Below, piece by piece: positions 23,303 through 29,286 of a stretch of DNA of 64,000 nt (the first letter of the stretch is position 1; every line of letters starts with the position of its first letter). This DNA is from JAVWJP01 sp036638975. Its GTDB lineage: Bacteria > Bacillota > Clostridia > Oscillospirales > Ruminococcaceae. A program made the position numbers and the translations under genes. The stretch covers positions 7,151 to 71,150 of the forward strand of contig JAVWJP010000009.1 in the NCBI GenBank assembly GCA_036638975.1. Reading direction: 5' to 3'. The notes under the pieces were generated by a model that did no database searches, was not told the DNA's origin, and was given only the letters and a program-made list of their open reading frames with translations.

Positions 23303-23875
23303 TCAAAGCTTTTTTTGATAAATCACAGCATTGCAGGTGCACGCTCCATTGCAAACCACACAGACATAGTCCTTGATGTGATACCATAGCATCTCGCGCC
23401 GATACAGCGGCTCGAAGCCCAGACCGGCGAACATGCCTGCCATAGGGACTACTCCGCCATACTCCCATGCGGAAGCAAACACAGCACCGAACCCCATTTC
23501 TTTTGCTTTCTCCAGCTGATGTGTCAACATAGTCTTCATGATTCCACGATGCTCATAGGTCATCACAACGGCAGCGCTTTTATAAATCAGTGAAGGCTTA
23601 CCTGCCGATGCCGCCAAGACATCTTCAATCGGCATTGCCATATATTCCGCGACAGCCTCCGCCGTTTTCGGGACAAACACCGAAAATCCGGCAAAGCAGC
23701 CATCTTGCTCCGCCACCAAAAACAACGCCGGACACTGCGTCCAATGCGCCACCGTCTGTCGGTTTACATAGCCTATGCCATAGCGCTCGTTACACAGCAG
23801 TTCAATAGCTTCATAATCGGCGATTGTTCCACTGCGTATGACCGGCTTTGTTTCTATTGTGTCAGATTTTGTCAT
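23303..23875 (-). CDS. GNAT-fold acetyltransferase with Cys-rich tail
   Basis: A 190-residue GNAT-like protein. The N-terminus (VIRSGTIADYEAIELLCNER), central strand LFLVAEQDGCFAGFSVFVP and the block AAVVMTYEHRGIMKTMLTHQ followed by LEKAKEMGFGAVFASAW define the acetyl-CoA fold. The canonical Q/R-x-x-G-x-G/A loop is altered to H-R-G-I-M-K. The tail holds C-V-V-C-N-G-A-C-T-C, a possible metal or redox site unusual for GNATs. GGAGGT precedes the ATG. It is the last gene of the minus-strand operon STAS, MATE-ATPase, GNAT. Substrate unknown. Confidence 0.72.
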   Translation of the reverse strand: MTKSDTIETKPVIRSGTIADYEAIELLCNERYGIGYVNRQTVAHWTQCPALFLVAEQDGCFAGFSVFVPKTAEAVAEYMAMPIEDVLAASAGKPSLIYKSAAVVMTYEHRGIMKTMLTHQLEKAKEMGFGAVFASAWEYGGVVPMAGMFAGLGFEPLYRREMLWYHIKDYVCVVCNGACTCNAVIYQKKL

Positions 23876-23888
23876 ATTACCTCCAAAT

Positions 23889-25676
23889 TTAAAAAATAAT
23901 CATTAGGTTGTTGCTGCCAAAGGTCTGCCGAAATTCAATCAGAGAAGATGCGTTTATGATAAGCTTTAGACCTAACAACTCACTCATCATCTCTTCGTCA
24001 GCCTTGTGCAGCTCATAATAACGCACCGGGTCAAATATCTTACCTGTGTAGCGAAAGCGTATCATCACCTCGTCATTCAGCTTGCGTACGCGGATATCTA
24101 CATACTGCTCTTTTGCGGGATTCAGACAGTGAACGATTAGGACGCTCAGAATTTCCTCAACCGCAAGCCCCACCTTGTTGGATCTATTTATAGCGATTTC
24201 GTTCTCCGTACAAAAAGCTGTGATACGATCCGAGGCAACAACAATGTCCTCAATATTGTTGCGCACAGAAAAGGTGATGTCCGCAGCAATCTCTTCCTTT
24301 GTATCGAGCAGATAAATATCCAGCGACCGATTTCGCCAGCGCAGATACCTGCGGATAACGAAATAGGTAAGCATCGTCGCCGCTTCGGTGAGGGTAAAGC
24401 TAACCCATATGCCCACACTGCCAAACGGCCCGGACAGTATGGTAGAAAACAACGCCAGATAGACAAACAGGCGCAGTGCGGTAATCAAATTGGCAATCCA
24501 CTCGCGCTCGACGGTAGCTAGGTAACCGACGTACAGTGTGTTGATGTACCCAAAGCCCAGCCCAATACAGCTGAGCGGCAGCGCCAGACGATTTTCTGCA
24601 AGCACCTGCGGATTGGCAATACCGAAAATAGCCGAAACGGCGTTCGGAAACAAACTCACCAGCAGAATGAGCGGAACGATGATTGCTAAACCCACACGCC
24701 GCGCCAGCTTCATCACCCTGTGGATATTGATGTGGTCGCGTTCTCCGTGAAAAATACCAACCAGCGGCAGCAGTGCCGCGGAGGTGCCAAGTATAATAGA
24801 TGTAAGCAAGTCCATGGTATTGCGCACCACGGTAAACGAGGATAACAGCATATCCGTTCCCACTCGCAGCAGCAGTATATTGATGAGAAAAATTCGTGCG
24901 GATTCCAGCAAATTTACAAGCCCGTTGGGCGACCCTGTTATCAGAATTTGGCAGATGTTGCGCCTCGTAAACGAGCCCTTCTCCAGCCGCAATTCTCGAT
25001 TTCCGCGCAGCAGAACAAAGAAGCCCACCACCGCGGTGACGCTCATAGATATAGACGTGGCTAAACCGGCGCCGCCGATGCCCATGTTACAGACAGGGCC
25101 TATTAACAGCCAGCATAACAGCACGTTTAAAATCGAGGAGAGAAAATATAGCATAGATGAGGCTTTTGGCTTTCCATCTGTTTTAAGAAAATAAATCGGA
25201 ATGTATACCATCAGCGTACCCGCGCCACCGGGAATATACATGCGCAGGTAGTCGGCTACAAGCGCTGCACTCTCTGAGCCGCCGCTGAGTATTCTGGTCA
25301 AAGGTTCAAAAAACACATACGCAAGCACCGTCATCACAACGCAAGCCAGAACCATTAATTCTGTCGCGCAGGTAAACGCCTGACGATAGCTCAAATAGTC
25401 GCTTTTTCCAATATAACGCAGAGCTACAACGCTACCACCGATGCCCATGGCACCGGCTGTATAGTAAACCAGATAAACCGGACTCACCAGTGAAATAGCC
25501 GCCAAGCCCACCTCTCCAAGGTACATACTGACAATCATGGTGTTGATTACCGCACCTGCGTACAGGACGAACATTCCTAAAATGGACGACACCATAAATT
25601 TGAAGGACAGGTGTTTCAGAAAATCGTCGTTTTGTAGAAGCTCAATGCCGCCATTGAGCGTATTTTGACTGCCCAT
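23889..25676 (-). CDS. MATE-family transporter fused to an anti-sigma-type HATPase domain
   Basis: A 595-residue fusion. Residues ~25-450 form a MATE/DinF-type transporter with about 12 membrane helices (ILGMFVLYAGAVINTMIVSM; GAMGIGGSVVALRYIGKSD). Residues ~470-595 look like an RsbW/SpoIIAB-type GHKL ATPase: SNKVGLAVEEILSVLIVH in place of the N-box and IFDPVRYYELH in place of the G1 region. The N-box Asn and the G-x-G-x-G of the lid are not visible, so ATP binding is doubtful and the domain may only bind a STAS partner. A STAS protein is encoded immediately upstream with 3 bases between, a strong hint that they interact. Cargo unknown. Confidence 0.83.
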   Translation of the reverse strand: MGSQNTLNGGIELLQNDDFLKHLSFKFMVSSILGMFVLYAGAVINTMIVSMYLGEVGLAAISLVSPVYLVYYTAGAMGIGGSVVALRYIGKSDYLSYRQAFTCATELMVLACVVMTVLAYVFFEPLTRILSGGSESAALVADYLRMYIPGGAGTLMVYIPIYFLKTDGKPKASSMLYFLSSILNVLLCWLLIGPVCNMGIGGAGLATSISMSVTAVVGFFVLLRGNRELRLEKGSFTRRNICQILITGSPNGLVNLLESARIFLINILLLRVGTDMLLSSFTVVRNTMDLLTSIILGTSAALLPLVGIFHGERDHINIHRVMKLARRVGLAIIVPLILLVSLFPNAVSAIFGIANPQVLAENRLALPLSCIGLGFGYINTLYVGYLATVEREWIANLITALRLFVYLALFSTILSGPFGSVGIWVSFTLTEAATMLTYFVIRRYLRWRNRSLDIYLLDTKEEIAADITFSVRNNIEDIVVASDRITAFCTENEIAINRSNKVGLAVEEILSVLIVHCLNPAKEQYVDIRVRKLNDEVMIRFRYTGKIFDPVRYYELHKADEEMMSELLGLKLIINASSLIEFRQTFGSNNLMIIF

Positions 25677-25679
25677 GTA

Positions 25680-25976
25680 TTATTCTATAGTAAGAATGTC
25701 ATTGAAGCCTGTCACCTCGAACACCTCAAGAATCGTATCATTTACATTGCGAATGACCATTTTGCCCTGCTTGCTCATCACCTTTTGGGCAGAGAGAAGC
25801 ACGCGAAGCCCTGCGGAAGATATGTAATCAAGCGACTTAAAATCCATAATCAGATTATTTACATTGTCCATGGAAGCTTTCAGCTCCGTTTCCAGCTGGG
25901 GTGCGGTGGTGGTGTCCAGACGGCCGGAGAGGGCAAGGGTTAATTCGGTTTCATTTAAGGTTTTGTTGATTGTCAT
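25680..25976 (-). CDS. STAS-domain anti-sigma-factor antagonist-like protein
   Basis: A 98-residue STAS protein of the SpoIIAA/RsbV type. It has the typical ELTLALSGRLDTTTAPQLET at the start and the phosphorylation loop DFKSLDYISSAGLRVLLSAQ near residue 50, with the two serines that partner kinases phosphorylate. GGAGGAACC precedes the ATG at MTINK; a longer in-frame start would lie on the promoter -10 box and is rejected. It is the first gene of the operon and probably binds the HATPase-like tail of the next gene product, as in partner-switching modules. Confidence 0.9.
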   Translation of the reverse strand: MTINKTLNETELTLALSGRLDTTTAPQLETELKASMDNVNNLIMDFKSLDYISSAGLRVLLSAQKVMSKQGKMVIRNVNDTILEVFEVTGFNDILTIE

Positions 25977-26018
25977 TTTTGGTTCCTCCAATAAATGTTT
26001 TATTTTGTTGGTGCATTC

Positions 26019-26051
26019 AGTATACAAAACGAAGTGTCGGGAAAGCGTCGG
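26019..26051 (-). promoter_or_regulatory. CCGACG direct-repeat promoter C
   Basis: Minus strand: CCGACGCTT, 2 bases, CCGACACTT, 7 bases (CGTTTTG), -10 box TATACT. Drives STAS-MATE-GNAT. Confidence 0.85.
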
Positions 26052-26114
26052 GAATTTTGCTCAAATTGCAGAAAATTAAAAAGTTTAAAATAACTTGTTT
26101 TTTTAATTGAATCC

Positions 26115-26147
26115 CCGACGCTTTCCCGACGCTTCGCTTTATATAAT
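26115..26147 (+). promoter_or_regulatory. CCGACG direct-repeat promoter D
   Basis: CCGACGCTT, 2 bases, CCGACGCTT, 7 bases (CGCTTTA), -10 box TATAAT: the most regular copy. Drives the alarmone gene pair; divergent from promoter C with 63 bases between. Confidence 0.88.
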
Positions 26148-26192
26148 AGTAAACATATATACTAACGCAACTATTTAAGATGGGAGTCAGCT

Positions 26193-27266
26193 ATGAATCT
26201 GAAAAATAAAAACATTTTAGCGGAATACTGCATGGTAAGAAATGACTTTATCATGCTCGGGGACGTCGTTTCCAATATTCTGCACGACATCGTAAAACAG
26301 AGCGGGGTAGAAGTAATTACCATTGAGCACCGAGTAAAAGAGCAAGATAGTCTTGCGGGAAAGCTGGAGCTGAAAGGTGAAAAATACAAAAGCCTCTCCG
26401 ACATCACGGATATTTTAGGCACCAGAATTGTCTGTTTTTTTGCAGATGATGTGGATCGTATTGCCAATTTCATCGAAAGCACCTTTGAGATTGACCGCGA
26501 AAACTCTGTAGATAAGCGGACGGAGCTTGATCCGAACACCTTTGGGTACCTTTCGCTGCACTACATTTGCTCGCTGCCCTTTGATTCACAATATCCTGAC
26601 GAAATTTGCGGAAAAAAATTTGAAGTTCAAATTCGCTCGTCCCTGCAGCATACTTGGTCTGCCATTACACATGACGTGGGCTATAAAAGCGAGTTTGACG
26701 TGCCCAGACAGATTGTCCGAGACTACTCTCGACTAGCCGGTTTACTGGAGCTGGCGGACGAGCGCTTTGTGTATATCCGCGATTATATGCGCAAATACAC
26801 CGAAGATGTCAAACAGAAAATTGCAGAAAATCAAGGCGATGAATTAAAAATTGATATGGTTACACTGCGGGAATATATGAATCGGAACATCAATATGCAA
26901 AATCTGCTTGCGGAGCTGACGGGAATTTGCGGCGCGGAAATCAACTTTGTCAACCCCGAAATGTACATCACTCAACTGGCATGGCTGGGCAAAACAACGC
27001 TCGGCGACCTGCACCAGATGCTGGACAGCAACCGCGACACCGCCCTGCAACTGGCAAAAAGAGCACTGGATGGCTCGGAGCTGGATATTTTGTCCTCTAC
27101 CGTTGGGCTTCGATTTTTATGTCAAGCAGAGCTTTTACAAAACAATTACTCAGAGGAGTATATTGCCGAATTTTTGATGCTTTCTAGCGGCAACGAGGAG
27201 CACGCAAAGAGCGCGGCAAAAGCTCTGCTGCGCGCCGGAGCGGATATTCAAGGAGTACAGGTATGA
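26193..27266 (+). CDS. RelA/SpoT-domain small alarmone synthetase-like protein
   Basis: A 357-residue protein with a RelA/SpoT nucleotidyltransferase domain in residues ~40-180, which would transfer pyrophosphate from ATP to GTP or GDP. Visible motifs are DSLAGKLELKGEKYKSLSDI with DILGTRIVCFF, then GYLSLHYICSL, and FEVQIRSSLQHTWSAITHD, which carries the E-x-Q-x-R-S and W-x-x-x-x-H pattern. There is no hydrolase, TGS or ACT domain, so it is not the long RelA. The C-terminal ~170 residues are helical and unrecognised. GGGAG precedes the ATG. The next gene, a hydrolase-like HD protein, overlaps it as ATGA. Confidence 0.88.
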   Translation: MNLKNKNILAEYCMVRNDFIMLGDVVSNILHDIVKQSGVEVITIEHRVKEQDSLAGKLELKGEKYKSLSDITDILGTRIVCFFADDVDRIANFIESTFEIDRENSVDKRTELDPNTFGYLSLHYICSLPFDSQYPDEICGKKFEVQIRSSLQHTWSAITHDVGYKSEFDVPRQIVRDYSRLAGLLELADERFVYIRDYMRKYTEDVKQKIAENQGDELKIDMVTLREYMNRNINMQNLLAELTGICGAEINFVNPEMYITQLAWLGKTTLGDLHQMLDSNRDTALQLAKRALDGSELDILSSTVGLRFLCQAELLQNNYSEEYIAEFLMLSSGNEEHAKSAAKALLRAGADIQGVQV

Positions 27267-27808
27267 TAGCGCGTGAGGAAGCAATCTACAGCAAGGCACT
27301 GGAGTATGCCACGCAAAAGCACAGTGGTCAGCTGCGCATTGGCGGCACACCTTATATTACGCACCCTATCGCGGTAGCGCAGCTAATGCGAGAAAGCGGC
27401 TATGGGCTAGATTACCAACTAACCGCGCTGTTTCACGACCTTTTGGAGGACACCGATGCCACAGAGGCTGAAATTGCAGCGCTGAGCAACGATGAGGTGC
27501 TTGCGGCTGTTTTGCTTTTAACAAAGAAAAAAGACTATGATATGCGGGAGTATGTTGAAGCAATATGCAAGAATCCGATGGCGAAAGCAGTAAAAGCGGC
27601 AGACCGGTTGCATAATTTGCAATGTGCGCTGAACACAACACAGGAGTTTAAGCGCCGCTATATTTTGGAAACAGTAGACTGGTATATGGATTTTTCGTCA
27701 GAAATACCCAAGGCGGTAAAAATACTTGCGCAGTCGCTTGAAACGCCATTGACGGAGCTCTCATTTTTGTATGAACCGAATCTAAAATGGAAATTGGAAA
27801 GCGAATAA
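27263..27808 (+). CDS. HD-domain (p)ppGpp hydrolase-like protein (MESH1/SAH type)
   Basis: A 181-residue stand-alone HD hydrolase related to the hydrolase half of SpoT and to MESH1, which removes the 3' pyrophosphate of (p)ppGpp. Metal-site motifs: HSGQLRIGGTPYITHPIAVA near residue 18, LFHDLLEDTDAT near 54 (the HD pair and the ED of this family), and VKAADRLHNLQCA near 110. It overlaps the synthetase gene by 4 bases, so maker and breaker are co-translated from one mRNA. Together they replace one bifunctional Rel with two separable proteins. Confidence 0.88.
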   Translation: MIAREEAIYSKALEYATQKHSGQLRIGGTPYITHPIAVAQLMRESGYGLDYQLTALFHDLLEDTDATEAEIAALSNDEVLAAVLLLTKKKDYDMREYVEAICKNPMAKAVKAADRLHNLQCALNTTQEFKRRYILETVDWYMDFSSEIPKAVKILAQSLETPLTELSFLYEPNLKWKLESE

Positions 27809-27860
27809 CCTATTATATAAAATGAAATTACAGTGGAACGAACAAGGCAAGCTTACTCTA

Positions 27861-27893
27861 CCGACACTTTACAGACGCTCCGTATTGTATAAT
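27861..27893 (+). promoter_or_regulatory. CCGACG direct-repeat promoter E
   Basis: CCGACACTT, 2 bases, CAGACGCTC, 7 bases (CGTATTG), -10 box TATAAT: the most degenerate repeats but the same geometry. Drives the receiver gene. Confidence 0.78.
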
Positions 27894-27936
27894 GAAATCA
27901 GAAAAGCAAAATATTTTCCAAAGGGGGACATATCAA

Positions 27937-28293
27937 ATGAATTTTGTCGTTGTGGATAACGATAAACGTGATTTGGATTTGCTTATGAATACTCTTGCCG
28001 CGATAATGCCTGAATGTCAGATTCAGCCATTCGCCGACCCATTGCTTTCTGCCAAATACATCTGCAATAACGAGGTTGATGCAGCTTTCGTGGCAGCCGA
28101 GATGCGCCCTGTAGATGGGCTTGTCTTGTTGCGGGTACTGCGGACAAACAAACCCGACCTGCCCATTGTGATTATGTCAAGCAAAGAAATGAATAGAGTA
28201 GATGCGATTTATGCGGGGGCTACCGAGCATCTCCTCAAGCCCGTATCCGCAGAGCCGTTATCAAGCCTAGTAAAACAGTTTCTGTTTTATTAA
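27937..28293 (+). CDS. stand-alone pseudo-receiver domain protein (phospho-Asp missing)
   Basis: A 118-residue CheY-like fold with no output domain. The acidic pocket is VVDNDKRD near residue 4, the switch region PIVIMSSKEMN near 79 and the conserved Lys in HLLKPVS near 103. The phospho-acceptor strand reads DAAFVAAEMRPVDG, so Ala stands where Asp is required three residues before the Met. It cannot be activated by phosphorylation in the usual way and probably acts by constitutive protein contacts. AAAGGGGG precedes the chosen ATG; an earlier in-frame ATG overlaps the -10 box and cannot be used. Confidence 0.82.
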   Translation: MNFVVVDNDKRDLDLLMNTLAAIMPECQIQPFADPLLSAKYICNNEVDAAFVAAEMRPVDGLVLLRVLRTNKPDLPIVIMSSKEMNRVDAIYAGATEHLLKPVSAEPLSSLVKQFLFY

Positions 28294-28423
28294 TTTTATC
28301 TAAGCCGCGTGCTACACACATACGCAATTAAAACAATGCCAGATGCGCCCAATGCGACCGCCGCTGAGAGGTAGCGCGCGCCGGGTTATCTGTATGGTGC
28401 AATAAATAATACAGTCAAGCACT

Positions 28424-28466
28424 ATCACCTCATTGCCTGCATATACTGGCAATGAGGTGATTTTTA
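28424..28466 (+). promoter_or_regulatory. hairpin covering the sigK ribosome binding site
   Basis: ATCACCTCATTGCC pairs perfectly (14 bp) with GGCAATGAGGTGAT around a 10-base loop. The 3' arm contains the likely Shine-Dalgarno GAGGTGA, 6 bases before the sigK ATG, and is followed by TTTTT. It could act as a translation block or as a terminator. Confidence 0.65.
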
Positions 28467-29162
28467 ATGTTTTCTGCCCTTATTACGCTTGCGCTTGGCG
28501 GCGCTTTGTACTTTGCCCTGCACGTTACAGGCAGCGGTGCCTTTCCGCAGCCGCTTTCGCCCGCAGACGAGCGCGACTGCCTAGAGCGCATACGCGACGG
28601 CGATATCGCTGCCAAAAACCGCCTTATAGAACACAATTTGCGCCTTGTTGCACACATAATAAAAAAGTATTACTCAAGCTTTAAGGACCAGGACGACCTA
28701 ATTTCTATAGGCACAATAGGGCTTATAAAAGCCGCCGCCACATTTGACTACGAAAAAGGCGCACGCTTTGCCACCTATGCGTCACGTTGCATAGAGAATG
28801 AAGTCCTTATGTTCTTCCGCAGCAAAAAAAAATCGGCACAGGATATTTACATATCTGACCCTATAGACACCGACAAAGAGGGTAATTCTCTTACCTTAAT
28901 GGACATTGTAGCGGACGAAGACAACCTATGCGATAACTTAGAGCTTAAAATGCAAAGCGAAAAGCTGCACCTCTTTATAGAGGCGAAGCTTGATGAACGC
29001 GAAAAAACTATAATACTCATGCGTTACGGGCTGTGCGGCTACCCGCCGCTTACACAGCGCGAGGTTGCGGCAAGCCTTGGCATTTCGCGCTCGTACGTCA
29101 GCCGTATCGAGAAAAAAGCACTTTTAAAGCTTAGGCACGAGTTCGATACCGGCTCAGTGTAA
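28467..29162 (+). CDS. sigK: sporulation RNA polymerase sigma factor SigK (pro-sigma-K)
   Basis: A 231-residue sigma factor that directs late mother-cell genes during spore formation. The N-terminus has a hydrophobic pro-sequence (ITLALGGALYFALHV) followed by GSGAFPQPLS, as in pro-sigma-K, where it is removed by SpoIVFB. Then come region 2 (RLIEHNLRLVAHIIKKY; DLISIGTIGLIKAAATFDY; YASRCIENEVLMFFRS) and region 4 (TQREVAASLGISRSYVSRIE). The gene is continuous, with no skin-type insertion. A hairpin hides its ribosome binding site. It is the main sign that the organism forms spores. Confidence 0.95.
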   Translation: MFSALITLALGGALYFALHVTGSGAFPQPLSPADERDCLERIRDGDIAAKNRLIEHNLRLVAHIIKKYYSSFKDQDDLISIGTIGLIKAAATFDYEKGARFATYASRCIENEVLMFFRSKKKSAQDIYISDPIDTDKEGNSLTLMDIVADEDNLCDNLELKMQSEKLHLFIEAKLDEREKTIILMRYGLCGYPPLTQREVAASLGISRSYVSRIEKKALLKLRHEFDTGSV

Positions 29163-29185
29163 AAGCATAATCAATTACAACCAAA

Positions 29186-29232
29186 CAAAGCAGGGTAACC
29201 TCACCGATAACGGATTTGGATACCCTGCTTTG
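29186..29232. terminator. hairpin between convergent sigK and the large secreted protein gene
   Basis: CAAAGCAGGGTA pairs with TACCCTGCTTTG around 23 bases; no clear T tract, so strength is uncertain. Confidence 0.5.
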
Positions 29233-29286
29233 CTAATTATGTGAGTATACAGCTATGCGCTAACCATGCTGTTTTACTGCTAAAAG

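Noticed and set aside
21857..27893. CRISPR-like or transposon-end interpretation of the CCGACG repeats
   Set aside because: The repeats come in pairs at fixed distance from a -10 box and always upstream of a gene, with no spacer array; promoter elements explain them fully.
27892..27936. Earlier ATG for the pseudo-receiver gene
   Set aside because: It overlaps the TATAAT box; the ATG at 27937 has AAAGGGGG at good distance.
28467..29162. skin-element interruption of sigK
   Set aside because: The gene is continuous from the pro-sequence to the region 4 helix-turn-helix.
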